Part shown: piece by piece, positions 47,774 through 58,956 of the stretch
Layout: every line of letters starts with the position of its first letter
Numbering within the stretch: position 1 is the stretch's first letter
Source of the DNA: Monosporascus cannonballus
Lineage: Eukaryota; Ascomycota; Sordariomycetes; Xylariales
Length of the DNA: 64,000 nucleotides
Direction of reading: 5' to 3'
Assembly: GCA_004154925.1 (NCBI GenBank)
Contig: QJNS01000026.1
Location: forward strand, 372,001-436,000
Position numbers and translations under genes: made by a program
Notes under the pieces: model-generated
What the model saw: the letters and a program-made list of their open reading frames with translations, nothing else
What the model was told of the DNA's origin: nothing
Database searches by the model: none

Positions 47774-47904
47774 AGAACGCGGAACTCCTAGCGACATGCT
47801 ATCGCCTAGGATACTCCGGGCTACTACACCAACACACCCATATGATGGGTTCATTATCACGGGACTTTAGTAGCTGGGTGTAGAGCCGTGAGTAGTGCGT
47901 AACT
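47774..47904. other. Short gap between two convergent relics
   Basis: 3' flanks of the CVNH gene (plus) and the small minus-strand relic; no motif seen. Confidence 0.4.
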
Positions 47905-48189
47905 TTATACAATACCATGAATTACATCTCTAACACCGCAGTAACTAATCTTACGTGCCTTGCCCAAGGCGGTAGATGATAGTAGAAGCCGGTCACTCAT
48001 CTCCCATTCACTGTCCGATCGAGATGTATTCTGCTGCCTCGAACAGAGCCCCACCGGTATCCGATAGACCTCTCCATTAAGGAACACGTAGACATACTGG
48101 TCGTTCTATTCACCCTGCATAATCGGGACGTAATTCACAAAGCTCCATGCTCTACCTAAGACCTGTCTCGATATCGAAGGAGGTGCCAT
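47905..48189 (-). pseudogene. Small unknown protein gene with one premature TAG
   Basis: From an ATG at 48,189 one frame runs 95 codons to a TAA at 47,905, broken only by TAG at 48,106-48,108; CAG to TAG is the RIP-type change that would explain it. The text after the stop looks like real protein: YVYVFLNGEVYRIPVGLCS, then LLLSSTALGKARKISYCGV. It reads as a compact beta-rich domain with two Cys. There is no signal peptide at this start, so an upstream exon may be missing. I do not recognise the family. Confidence 0.5.
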
Positions 48190-48980
48190 GGATATACAAA
48201 CAGTACTTCTGCATCTCTCCTTAATCCCCCTATAGATTTTACACAGAGGTTTTCTGTTCTACGGAGGGTCTCTCAACTAAGGTACTTGGAGAAGCTGTTG
48301 ACAGTACCAGCCCACTACATCCTGCACCATAGACCAAGGACAAGTTCCCGATGCACTCCTTCTTCTCTAAATCCCTACTATGATTGCATTTTATTCGTTA
48401 TCGGTAGAGGGAGGTAGCCGATAACGCTAACTGCTTAACTGCAACTTTAAGGTATTAGCTGTGCCGCTGCACCCAAACACGAAATTTGTCAATCTTGTAG
48501 AGTTCTGCCTACGCTTTTTCCAGAGCAAACTCCACGCTAACTTCTCCAACACTTCTCCCCCGACCAGACCTGAACATAGGCCGAGGAGCAACCTTGACTA
48601 TCTCTTTCCCGTCTTTGGTCTTTTGTTCTTCCCGCCTTTGGTCTTTTGTTCTTCCCGCGTCGGCTCTATCTGGTGATCTTGGAGGGATATTTTGCCAAAT
48701 CGCACTTCATCTCAGCATCTTCGTCTTGATCCCGTCTGCATTTTTTTTCTGGAGCTCTTGACACCATCTTGATCTCTCCTTTGACATCTTCTTGATTTCA
48801 CTTGCGATCTTTCGCATTTCTTGACACATACTGAGGCCCTTTTGGCGTTTTGGTTTCGTTGGTTCATCGTCTTCTGCATCTCTCGCCTTAAAACCTCACC
48901 ATCAGTATGTCCTACGCGATACATGTGATCCCTTCGTCATCAAACCCAGTCGACTGGATGCTAACTATCTACGGGTCATA
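48190..48980. other. Intergenic region with a 22-bp direct duplication
   Basis: CTTTGGTCTTTTGTTCTTCCCG occurs twice in tandem at about 48,614-48,658, in a pyrimidine-rich stretch (48,590-48,860) leading to the 2EXR gene. That is typical of a fungal promoter or 5' leader. No gene supported. Confidence 0.5.
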
Positions 48981-49703
48981 ATGGCACCCGCTGTTGTCCC
49001 CGCCACCCAGGTCGCTCAGAAGAAGGGGTTCCCCAAATTTCATCTCCTGGACGAGGACATTCGTAAGAAGATCTGGAGGGCCGCAATCGAGATCCCCCGG
49101 ATCGTTGACGTTGAGGAGGGGGATGATGGCGCCTCGTCTGGCGATGGCGCCAGCACTTCGGTTTGCGTGGAGTACAGGGGCCACCGCTGTGTCCAGGTCT
49201 CACCGGTCTTCCTTGTTAACCGCGAGAGTCGCGCCATCGCCTTCCAGTATCCTTTCATTCAATTCCGGATCAACCTAGACCCTGGCTTTGCTGAAGACAC
49301 CAACTTCCTGGTTACGAAGCATGACATTGTGTCCCTGGGTGCTATGCACCCGTCTCACTTGGGCACCCAGAGTGACATTTTCACTTGTGGGGGTAGCGCC
49401 CAACTCGTCCAGAATTTGATGATGAACTGGGAACCGGGAAAGCTTCTCGACTTTGACGCCCCGTCCTTGTCCGTCTTCGCTCTTCAATCCGCGGGGAACT
49501 GCATTCGTCAGTTCAGAAACCGCAGTCACCTCCAGAAGATCTATTTTCAGTTGGAGGGAGTGTCGGACTCTGAGTTCCTCGCCAAGGCCACTGATGCTCT
49601 GGTGGACAAGGAACCTATGGAAGTCATCAATGGGTCCGTGATCCTCGACGTAGAGGCTAAGAAGGCTCTCTCTTGCTTCCGGCTGGTAGGATCCTGGGAA
49701 TAG
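48981..49703 (+). CDS. 2EXR domain-containing protein
   Basis: An uninterrupted 240-codon frame from the ATG at 48,981. Residues 17-44 carry the F-P-K-F-x-L-L-x-E-D-I-R-x-x-I-W-x-x-A motif with PRIVDV following, the hallmark of the fungal 2EXR domain. Residues 61-88 give the second strand pair with the V-N-R-E-S-R signature (FLVNRESRAIAFQY). The tail is mixed alpha/beta and ends RLVGSWE. There is no signal peptide or membrane segment. The 2EXR family is large, expanded in plant-associated and soil ascomycetes, and of unknown function. The length is within the family range and no lesion is visible. Confidence 0.88.
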   Translation: MAPAVVPATQVAQKKGFPKFHLLDEDIRKKIWRAAIEIPRIVDVEEGDDGASSGDGASTSVCVEYRGHRCVQVSPVFLVNRESRAIAFQYPFIQFRINLDPGFAEDTNFLVTKHDIVSLGAMHPSHLGTQSDIFTCGGSAQLVQNLMMNWEPGKLLDFDAPSLSVFALQSAGNCIRQFRNRSHLQKIYFQLEGVSDSEFLAKATDALVDKEPMEVINGSVILDVEAKKALSCFRLVGSWE

Positions 49704-50749
49704 AGACTTCAGACTCTTCTTTCGACTAGAGCATTCTACCCCGAACGATCTGACGAAGATGGCTTTATGCTACCCGCCACCAATCAGAAACCGACCTTGC
49801 TTAGCATTTTGTACTCGACATTAAACCCCGAGTTTGAGCTGAGAAGACCAATGGACAGCTCAGTTGACCCTCATAATTGATACACAGCAGGGCATGGACA
49901 CGATATATGGACCGTGATCTACGCCTTCGGAGTGGAATTGCACCCTCTGTGGCCTGCCAACACCCAGTCACCTACGACAAGACGATCGACATACCGTGGA
50001 GGATCGACATTGGTTCACGGTATCTAAGGGGTCATACACCAAACTGGGTTGCTGATGGGAGGATGAAGATAGCACAGCCGAGAGCGCCGTGGTCTATACG
50101 CTGGATAGCTATGCATGTTAAGCATGACCGTTAGCCAGCCGTATATACATACATCTCTATGGGTGGTGAAGGAGTTCCAGGACTTTGAGGAGTTTGTTTT
50201 ACAACTAAGATAGCTTGGTCCAAAACTGCCGTACATCTCCACACAAACCGTGCCGAATATCAGTCCAAGAGGTGATATGTATGCCACCCATCCAGTGTTC
50301 CGCGGGCCTGTCGCCTTAGCCCATCATTCTATCCCTAGATGAAGCAGAAGGAGAAGTGAGATAGATTTTTGCGGGCAAGCTCTGTGTAGGATGAGTTCAA
50401 GCTGGATATCCAATGAAACGCAAGTGAAAATACTGTGGGGCGCATTTTGGTAAAGACATAGCGTCGTTGAACTCCGAGTAAGACCAAGCGGGCTGGTGGC
50501 TACTATCGTTGGGATGCATCGACCAGCATCGGTACCTACAATTGTTCAGATGCCCTCACGACAAGATTTCCTCAAACGGAAATTTGGAAGTCGCTAGCGC
50601 GAGTTCCGCTCACCTGATTGGTTGATCTAAGTTCCTTAGCGGGTGCACGGGCCCTCATGAGTAGTTCGCTTGTACTTCTGCTCACACGGGCATTGTGAAA
50701 GAAGGTTTGCTAGAAAACTTGCAGGCGCAACACGATGCGGACGTGAGCG
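49704..50749. other. Intergenic, possible small relics
   Basis: Short frames (for example 49,877-50,134) and a fragment LWVVKEFQDFEEFVLQLR ending near 50,218 on the plus strand look protein-like but cannot be joined or named. Confidence 0.35.
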
Positions 50750-51190
50750 CGGCAAACGAAGGCCGGAGCCACCCGGGAGTGCGGAACAGGGGTCGGCGAA
50801 GTTGAGCAGATACTTTGTGACGCGGATGCGATGCACGGACCGAGGTAGGCGCCGAGGAGCGACCCGGTACTGGAATTTCAGCGGTCGGCGAAAATCTACA
50901 AAGTGGATGTGAAGATACGAACGGAGGCCGGCGTGACCCTGTACTACGGACTCAGGAGTCGGCGAACTACTTGCGACATTATCTGATACAGACATAAGGA
51001 TACAAACCGAATATGAACGAAGGGTGGGAGTGACCCGGTACTCCTCATTAAGGGGCGTCGACCCGTCCATTCTTTTACCGTCTTGCTAAGACTGCACCAA
51101 GTTGCAGGAACACCAAACGAGGGGGCAATCGACCCGGCACCGATTACCTAAGGGCCGTCGAACTATCCACCTCGACGATAGAACAACAAA
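50750..51190. repeat. Degenerate tandem repeat, about five units of 74-100 bp
   Basis: Two anchors recur in the same order: GACCCGGTACT-like at 50,771, 50,862, 50,936, 51,033 and 51,132, and GTCGGCGAA-like at 50,792, 50,884, 50,958, 51,057 and 51,157. The anchor spacing stays at 21-25 bases while units are 74-100 bases apart. Each unit starts with a GAACGAAGG-like block. The 144-codon minus-strand frame across it is a by-product of the repeat. Confidence 0.65.
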
Positions 51191-52689
51191 AAGCCATTAT
51201 TGGGCGCACACACGGCCCCTCAGTTTTCCCCCTCCCAAAAAAGAGGGGCGGGCTCCGTCCTCTCATAATCACATGAATTTTCACACACTTCACAGCATTT
51301 TTAGGCCCACCCGGCCCTTTCCTCGCAAAAAGGGCGGGGGCTGCCTACAGAGACATCCAAGCCTGCATTGCAATTTCTGTGTTTGGGGAGCGGTAAGGGC
51401 GGGTTGTCCGGAGCTGATACGGAATCTTGTATCATCCATTGTAGCTAAACTATCTCCTGTATGTAATACGCCTTGTTTACCATGAGGATAGTGTCCATGA
51501 ATGGTCCATGATTGTATTAGCACCCAAAACGTGAAACATCTTTCACGCAGTTCACCTCTATCGAACAAGAACCCCCCTCTTCTTTTTCTACTTGCTTCTT
51601 TGCGAGCCATTCCCTGGTCAAAGTGTTTGGATGACCAGCTAAGTTCCAACAAAAGTACCTCAGCGGCATCGGTGGTACATCCTTTGTTGACTATACTAAC
51701 CGTATTTGCGAATACCACATATTTGATCTTCCCCTCCTGAGTGGCGTAGCCTTCCACGTAAACACATAAAACAGGCGCCTTCTCAGAGGACATGCATAAC
51801 AGGCCACCTCGACCCTCTCTTCAACGACACACCTCCGCCAAAATGGCAACAGACACCTGATACCTTGACAATGGACCCTAATGTTACCTTTAGCCATAGC
51901 AGGGGTATGACTGCTTCCGAGGCCTCCTGTGGGAGATATAAGAATCTTTCAATAACGGACTATACTGAACACGTCGAGTGGTATTGGCCAGGGGGCCTTT
52001 GCCCATCGACGTTGGAGACAGCATAAAGAAAGGTTCAAGGTCGTCCATAAGCGCGGCCACGGTGGCATTGCCACGGCGTGGCTCTGTTGGGACATCCAGC
52101 TTGAAAGATGAAGAGCTCTGCAATCAGCTCAGCAAAAGACCCCGCTGTAGACTACAGTGATTTAAAAGTTAGCAAGCACATGGAGAACGGGTTTCTCGAA
52201 AATGGTGAACTTCAATCGAGCCGTATCATGCCGTTCAAGGAGACTCGCTTCCTGGAATCGTCAAAAGGAACACACCTTTGCTCCTTCTTACATGTGCCGG
52301 CCCAAAACTGGCAGATTAGCGCCCCGAGATGGACAACGACTTCGGGTGGATGGAGAACACCAGTTACCAGCTGATCGAAGTACTCGAGCTACTGCATCAT
52401 TAAGGTTATGACATGGGGGCTTCTGATCGGACAATATCCTGATGAATATAAAACTTAGTCCTCTTGAATATATCCGGTAGGATGAGATGCTAGACCTTGT
52501 TGGCGAACCTCGCAGGGAGCTTGACATGAGCTTCGATGGCAAATCGAAGTCCTAACGCGCCACAATACTGCCACATACCAGTTGAGCCCCCTATCGAGGC
52601 CAGGCATGATATCCGATAATATCGCCATCATGGACTTCGGGGGAGAGTGTGAGGCTTCCAAGCCATCGGAGACGCTCAACGTCCCCAAT
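51191..52689. other. Intergenic, no supported gene
   Basis: The longest frame is 167 codons on the minus strand (51,290-51,793); it starts at an ATG but has no family motif, and its length alone is not significant. The last few hundred bases may hold the decayed C-terminus of the A1-like gene. Confidence 0.4.
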
Positions 52690-53931
52690 CCACATATGGG
52701 ACTAGGAATTGGTTATTCGGTACACGTATCTTGAGACCGGTCGTGGATGCAAAGGTGATGTTGCCGTCAAAACAGTTGGCAGCCAGATGGCTTGCAAGAG
52801 AGGGTGACTAGTAGAGGAACTCTACCACTCACTCGCACAACAGTGTTGTTGTAGATGTAGGAGGACCAATGCAATCCAAACGAAAGCTCCTCACTCTGCA
52901 TACCAGTTGCACTTTCGAAGCCTTTAATAATGGACTGGGCCTTTTTAAAGAGCAGTTGGCGCTGTGAACCAAGCAAACGTCTACGACCATGTTTGAATCC
53001 AGAAGCTTGCGATCTGATCCATCTCGGAAGTTGAGTTTGATGTTTTTGATATGTACCTTCATGCCGGACCGACGCCCGGTTGCGTCGCTGATATCCAAAG
53101 CTTGCATGCAGTTTTCGCCAAGTACTTTTGTCCTGGTCATAATCCCCGACCACGAGAGATCCGTCAACGGCGTCTCTGTCGTCCACCCAATCCGTCCCAG
53201 GAATACCGACCATTCTCTCGACCTGATCTTCCCTGTGACTAGTAAGTGTAGGAAGGTCGAGTTCAACCCCCTTCCCATAGCATGTAGCATTGTGTTTCCA
53301 TGGTCCCGCCTGAGCCTAGGGATACCGATAGGAAAGTCAGGAAGTGCATCAGCCAAGCCCAGAGCGAATGTCTCTGTGTCCGTGAGACTTTATGACATTA
53401 ACTTCTTTATCCCCAACCCTGCACCTTCTCCATGGGTTCTATAGTAGTGCCACCTGCATCGGACATGCTTTGCATAACTAGACAAATCACCATTGATATG
53501 ATAGTCACCACGTCGGAGTTGGTAAATGAGGTTATTTCATATAATAGTAGGGTTCGTATAACTCGCTGGACCACTTATTCAGATTTTATTCAACCGACCT
53601 TTTAGTAACAGCAAGAAAAGGAGGCGAGTCACACTCACGGCAGTGGTAATAGTAGTATGTCCTGCGATGGTGTCCCAACACTTGTAGCCAAGCCTCGCAC
53701 GAACGACCCAGGTATATCTGGAACGACTTGCACGTCTTTGACAGGGAATTCCAAGGGAGTCAAATCCCTACAGGGCGATGAATCCCCTTGAGTAATAAAG
53801 ATAATAAGAGTGAACAAGGCATACACGATCCTCAAGATTTGAATAGAATTAAAGAGAAAGAGAAGCAACACGGGGAGTCCTGAAAGCGAGCCGCTGTCGG
53901 TGGGAATGAAAACGGAAGACAGAAGGCCCAC
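52690..53931 (-). pseudogene. Pepsin-fold (peptidase A1-like) pseudogene
   Basis: The minus strand shows the segments of a fungal A1-fold protein in order but in changing frames. The N-terminal strand reads GSFVRGLATSVGTPSQDILLLP (53,640-53,710), followed by a GTGAGT donor at 53,638. Then come IYQLRRGDYHINGDLSSYA near 53,500 and LADALPDFPIGIPRL near 53,310. LNSTFLHLLVT and KIRSREWSVFLGR are followed by DGSLVVGDYDQDK in the next frame, then VLGENCMQALDIS and IKLNFRDGSD. The C-terminal strand reads TGLKIRVPNNQFLVPYVD near 52,715. At least three frameshifts, a TGA in the second exon and loss of a start ATG mark it as dead. The first catalytic D-T-G is already replaced in the LLP-type strand, as in fungal members thought to be non-peptidase homologs. 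A hydrophobic segment precedes the domain. Confidence 0.75.
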
Positions 53932-54553
53932 CTGGACCGCACAAACGGAGAGTTACAGATCGCTGGCGACGTTCAAGCTAATGGTGGTCTACAAGTCAAC
54001 ATCACTGAAGCATTATCCTCTGCCGAAAATGCAATTATCGCCCGGAGGGTGGCTGGCCATCACCACTCTGTATATCACTATGTTCCCATTCATCGGGCCG
54101 AGGCTAGTCGGACATGTCAATACACATCGGTATTTCTTCAGTCTGATGCTTAGATGATGTTTGGGCCATTATAAGGGTTGCCAAGAAGAGTGCGCCACCC
54201 AAGTCGATGGTGGGGAACACCGCCAAAAGAAGAGGGTCTCCATATATGACCAAGCAGGACCAAGCCTCAAGGAAGCTCCGCGTTGCCATTTCAAGTTGCA
54301 TTACTAAATTTAGACCCCTGGCTTTAGACTGTGGTTGGATGTTTGTTGATCGGAACACCTATATCAGGATGACTCCCTCTCGCCGCCGAAGACAATGTCG
54401 ACCGCGAAAGCACACTCGTCGCTCTCTTCGCGCTGCATCTTTGATCCCAATGGTTAGCCCTAGAAGGACGGTATTCGCTCCCTATTCAGAGAAAGTAACG
54501 TCTGGGAGCTTGCCGGGTTTGCAGCCGCGACGCGCGACCGAGAAGCGCCCGTA
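53932..54553. other. Region upstream of the mannosidase gene
   Basis: Contains the presumed promoter of the GH47 gene. No TATA box or repeat is obvious, and frames here (for example 54,104-54,358 minus) lack support. Confidence 0.4.
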
Positions 54554-56281
54554 ATGGCTGTCATCTTCCGACGACGATCACGGCTCACTTCACTCATACT
54601 CGGTGTAGCAGCCTTCTATTTTCTGCTGGTATTCATTCCTTCGAATGGCGACGTTAGCCCCACCCGCGAATTCCAATATTTCAAGAGCAGCTTCGACTGG
54701 TCGACGCTGCCTCAAAGACACCCGGTCGCGAAGTTGACTACCCTACCGAAGGGTAGACCTCGAAAGCTGCCGAAAGTGCAACACGACTTCGCCGGCGACA
54801 AGAAATTGGCGCGTGAGCAAATCCCAGCGCTGGAAGAACGGCGAATGCAGGTCAAAGACGCATTCCTGAAAAGCTGGAGCAGCTATAAGAAATATGCGTG
54901 GATGCACGATGAGCTAGCGCCCGTCTCGGGTGCCGGGAAGGATACCTTCGGGGGATGGGCAGCGACTCTGGTAGACTCCCTGGATACGCTTTGGATAATG
55001 GGGTTGAAAGAGGAGTTCTACGGAGCTGTCGCTGCTGCGGCTACGATCGATTGGGCGAATACAAAGGATACGGCATGCAACTTCTTCGAAACCACCGTCC
55101 GCCACCTGGGTGGGTTGCTCAGTGCCTATGATCTCAGCAACGAAGTCGTTCTGCTACAAAAGGCAATTGAACTAGGCGACATGCTTTACACTGCATTTGA
55201 TACGCCGAACCGAATGCCTCCCTTTTGGCTGGACTTCGAAAAGGCGAAGATGGGAATGTTGGAACCGGGCGAACACGACCCCTCCGCCACAGTCACCTCG
55301 TCCGCCCTGGAGTTTACGAGGCTGGCGCAGCTGACTGGCGATGACAAATACTATGACGCTATCGACCGCGTCACGAGACTGCTAGAACGGACCCAGAACA
55401 TCACCAAATTGCCCGGGATGTGGCCGACGTTCTTTGACATGCAGGTCGATGTCGAGAATCTGGATGGCCCGAACAGTTTCAGGTTGGAGAACAGCTTCAC
55501 ACTGGGTGCCCTGGCGGACTCCCTTTATGAATACCTGCCTAAGATGCACGCTCTTCTCGGTGGGCTTGATCCCGTTTACGAAACTCTGTACCGTACCGCC
55601 ATCGAAGCGGCTACAGAGAACCTTCTGTTCCGACCCATGTTACCGAATCACGACGACATCTTGTTCCCCGGGTCGCTATATTTCGATCATGACGGGCCCA
55701 GGCTGGACGCTGAAGGCCAGCATCTATCCTGTTTCGTCGGTGGAATGTACGGATTTGGCGGCAGGTTATTTGATCTGCCCGACCACATCAAAATTGGCGA
55801 GAGGCTCGCCCGCGGCTGCGCATGGGCATACGACTCGTTCAATACCGGAATAATGCCCGAGATCTTCGTCATGTTCCCTTGCCCGAGTCTCGAACCCTGT
55901 CGCTGGGATGAAAAGCGTTGGAAGCCGGACGAAGAGGGATTGAGGAAAGGGTTCAAGAACGCTCGGGATCCGCGCTATATCCTACGCCCGGAAGCAATCG
56001 AGAGCATCTTCTGGATGTATCGCATTACGGGCAAGACCGAGTACCAGGACATCGCCTGGGAAATGTTCCAGTCCGTCAGGAAGTCGACCGAGACGGATTT
56101 GGGGTTCTCGGCCATAGAAGACGTAAGAGCCGAGGGCGTGACGGCGAAATCGGATTCCATGGAGAGTTTCTGGCTGTCCGAGACGCTGAAATACTTCTAC
56201 TTGATCTTCTCGCCGCCAGACCTTATTAGCCTAGATGAGTATGTTTTAAACACGGAGGCTCACCCGTTTAAGCTGCCCTGA
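54554..56281 (+). CDS. Class I alpha-1,2-mannosidase, GH47 family, membrane-anchored
   Basis: An intact intronless frame of 575 residues. The enzyme hydrolyses alpha-1,2-linked mannose from N-glycans with Ca2+. Residues 11-29 are a single hydrophobic anchor after a basic start (RRRSR), giving type II topology in the ER or Golgi. Residues 88-110 are stem-like, and the catalytic barrel spans about 95-571. Visible family signatures are E179 in FFETTVRHLGGLLSAYDLS, C393 and C422 (the conserved disulfide), E480 in RPEAIESIFWMYRITG, E537 in MESFWLSETLKYFYLIFS and the Ca-binding T567 in NTEAHPF. At the position often occupied by Asp in D-H-L-x-C-F this protein has Q389, as I recall for some fungal subgroups. 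N282 is a possible glycosylation site. Length agrees with Golgi-type members. Orthology to a particular yeast gene is not decidable here. Confidence 0.93.
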   Translation: MAVIFRRRSRLTSLILGVAAFYFLLVFIPSNGDVSPTREFQYFKSSFDWSTLPQRHPVAKLTTLPKGRPRKLPKVQHDFAGDKKLAREQIPALEERRMQVKDAFLKSWSSYKKYAWMHDELAPVSGAGKDTFGGWAATLVDSLDTLWIMGLKEEFYGAVAAAATIDWANTKDTACNFFETTVRHLGGLLSAYDLSNEVVLLQKAIELGDMLYTAFDTPNRMPPFWLDFEKAKMGMLEPGEHDPSATVTSSALEFTRLAQLTGDDKYYDAIDRVTRLLERTQNITKLPGMWPTFFDMQVDVENLDGPNSFRLENSFTLGALADSLYEYLPKMHALLGGLDPVYETLYRTAIEAATENLLFRPMLPNHDDILFPGSLYFDHDGPRLDAEGQHLSCFVGGMYGFGGRLFDLPDHIKIGERLARGCAWAYDSFNTGIMPEIFVMFPCPSLEPCRWDEKRWKPDEEGLRKGFKNARDPRYILRPEAIESIFWMYRITGKTEYQDIAWEMFQSVRKSTETDLGFSAIEDVRAEGVTAKSDSMESFWLSETLKYFYLIFSPPDLISLDEYVLNTEAHPFKLP

Positions 56282-57147
56282 AAGATGCAGTGGGCCAAGC
56301 CTAGACTGCCATCTAAGCGAGCTATAACCTCGACCTGCTTTCTGCTGGTCCCAAAGGGCTGCCAACGAAAGCAGCGCCCGCTGAATATAGTGCTTGTGGA
56401 AGCACGAAGAGAATCCGCGCTCTGCATAACTGCGAGAAGGGTCTACATTCTGCAACACCGCCATGTCGCCATGTTGGCCTTGGGCTTGAGTATGTGACAT
56501 CCCATGAGGTAGCCCTCCTGGAATTACAGTAGATGGGTGCCATTGCGCCTACGATGCATTGCAGGAGATCGATATGGGAGCGGTACTATCTATGTCCATC
56601 TCAAATCTGGCGCCCGATCTCTCTTGACATGGCTGTGGTGATTTCTGCTTGCATGGCAATCGTTGTAAGGTTATCAACGGACCAAATTTATTCCTTGATG
56701 CTAAAACAGTCTCTGCCCGTTGGAACGCCTCGCCGTCGTCTTGACCCACGTCCTTTGGCCACCGGTGCCACCCTTCCTGAAAGAGGTGATTGCCTCCTTC
56801 GAAACACTTCTCGAAGATGGCCTCGGACGTCGTCTTCGTCAATCACTAATTCAAATGGATGGCCCCCTTATCAGCAAGCAATCCGCTTCTCAGTTTGACT
56901 GAGAAAAGCTCGTACGTAGGTTAATAAGCGTCGACGAAACTGACACCTCGCCTATCGGTCAGGCCCCCTGCCCTTCTCCTTTCGCAGCATTATATCCTGT
57001 AGCAAACGCTTGTGATACACATACACCATGTCCTCGGCGTCGATGTGTACGAACGCATGGACTGGGCCTGCGACAGCACCGAAGACCCCAGCTGCTTGTT
57101 GACAAATTTCCATGCTCAAGCTGCTCGCTCTTCCTCGACCAACGCAT
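56282..57147. other. Intergenic between the mannosidase and transporter genes (tail to tail)
   Basis: Both neighbours end here, so no promoter is expected. Frames of 60-120 codons occur on both strands (56,533-56,898 plus; 56,549-56,842 minus) but overlap each other and lack motifs. Confidence 0.4.
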
Positions 57148-58956
57148 TTACAACACATGCTTGAACAATGGGGATTTGTCCCCCATGTCAAACAATTCCT
57201 CCTCGGTGTACTTAGCTCTCGCCTCCTCCGAAATCTTGGCCTTGCGTGCATTTGCCACCTTGTAACTCCACTCCAGCAAAAGAGCAACAATAATTCCGGT
57301 TCCACCAAATGCCAAGCTGAGACCGAACCCGGTGTAGTATTTGGGTTTCTCACTCTCGAGATACATAAAGCTACCCACGATGCCGCCGACGTTGCCGACG
57401 CAGTTCATGAGCGCAATACCAACGGCTCGTCGGGAAGCAGGGGCAATGTTGTTTGCGTTCCAAGAGGCGGCCGCTGCTTGAATGGGGTATATACCTATGA
57501 CGGCAAAAACGACCGAGAAGTAGGCCGGACCCCTCTTTGCTTCGAGGGCTCCCTGCAGTGATATGAGTATAGCATACGCGATGGTAACAATCATCAGGGA
57601 TATAGCCACAAAAGGCATTCGCCAGAAGAAGCGATCGGAGAGTCGCGCAAAGATGATAGCCGATACCGCGCCGGCAACGTATGGAGGAGCAGAGGTAAGC
57701 TGGGCATTGGTCGTGCTGAAACCCATGGCTTTGGTGATCGTCGGAAGCGTGAACTTAGTACCTGTGCGCGTATGTGAGTTAGCCCAACGCTCCACGACGG
57801 CTCACGGCTCACGGAAGAGTGGCCCTACCATAAGAAAGAGCCGACTGGCACAGCAAGAAATAAGACTGCACGTAAACTCTCCAGTTCATGAGCACCATCT
57901 TGAGGTCCCTCCATTTGACGCCGGATTCCTCGTGGAACTTTCCTCCTTGCTTGATGAACATGGAAAGTTCCAAGAATCGGATCTCTTCAGGGTCCAGCCA
58001 GCGCTTGGATAGAGCGGGAGTGTCGATGAGCAGGAGGAAACACGCAATGCCGAGTACTACGGTAGCGAGGCCTTCTATGATGAAGATCCACCGCCATCCC
58101 TCAAGTCCAGCAACGCCGTCCATTTGGGCGATAGCCGCAGCAAGCAGGCCCGAGAAAGCACCAGACAGGGCGCTTGCGCAGTAGAAGCATGAAATCCGAG
58201 TCGACAAGTCCTTGGGCATGTACCAATAAGAGCAGAGATAGATGGCGCCGGGGAAGAAGCCAGCCCTGTTATCCAAGATATTAGCGTGGGAAGCCAACAG
58301 GCCATGCGTAGGACTGACTCGAAAATACCGAGCAGGACCCGGGTAGTCATCAAACCACCGAAGTTCTTAACCAAGCCGGTGCACGTCATTATGATACCCC
58401 AGCCCAGAACGAGGATGCCGAGGTACGTGGAGGGGCGCTTGAATTTCTTGAGCAGAATATTACTGGGAATTTCGAACAGAACATAAGGGATGAAGACTGT
58501 GATACCATATATCAGCACGTTCACCCCCAAGTCACTGAGCAGCACGGAGCGAAGGCCTCGGGGAAGTATTCACATATTGATAGAACAGTGTTGTACTGCA
58601 CGCCCGTCATGCCCAAGTCCTCGATCATGCCCTCTATCTTCGCATTGCCAATGTTGGCGCGATCGATGTGGCAGATCAAGTACAGAGCTGCCAACATAGG
58701 GATGAGTCGAACATCAACCTTCATGGGATGTTAGCCGCTGCCATCTCGGCCGCGAAAGACTGATGATTCTCACCTTGCGAAAGACCTTCTTCCGCCTCTC
58801 CTCCGGGAAGTTGGAATAGAACTCAGCATCTTCAGGATCCAGGCCCAAGACACGAAAACCGCCAATCTCAATGGGTCGAGAGGCACTCTCTAGATGAGTA
58901 CACTTCTGGTCGATGCTATCGACATCATCCTTCCCGACTGGCCTCCCGGGAGCCAT
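57148..58956 (-). CDS. MFS transporter, anion:cation symporter (Dal5/Tna1-like) family
   Basis: Five exons are read on the minus strand: 58,956-58,774, 58,718-58,574, 58,496-58,319, 58,265-57,829 and 57,761-57,148. The introns have GT-AG borders (donors GTGAGA, GTGAAT, GTCAGT, GTAGGG) and are 55, 77, 53 and 67 nt. The spliced frame is 518 residues, right for a 12-helix permease. After a hydrophilic N-terminus (FYSNFPEERRKKVFRK) comes TM1 with the ACS signature CHIDRANIGNAKIEG. TM2 reads FFIPYVLFEIPSN, then RVLLGIFEAGFFPGAIYLCS, YGTKFTLPTIT after the central loop, and a cytosolic C-tail. Known substrates of the family are carboxylates such as allantoate, nicotinate, pantothenate and sugar acids. 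Divergence from the dehydratase gene makes a sugar acid or aldarate the likely cargo (inference). No lesion seen. Confidence 0.88.

Noticed and set aside
50636..51070. 144-codon minus-strand frame
   Set aside because: Translation of the degenerate tandem repeat; its internal repetition follows the DNA units.
51290..51793. 167-codon minus-strand frame with ATG
   Set aside because: Length not significant in about 20 kb of six-frame sequence; no motif, the second half is Pro/Gly/Arg-rich and covers simple GC runs.
52989..53444. 151-codon plus-strand frame
   Set aside because: Lies opposite the A1-like relic, whose ordered family segments are on the minus strand.
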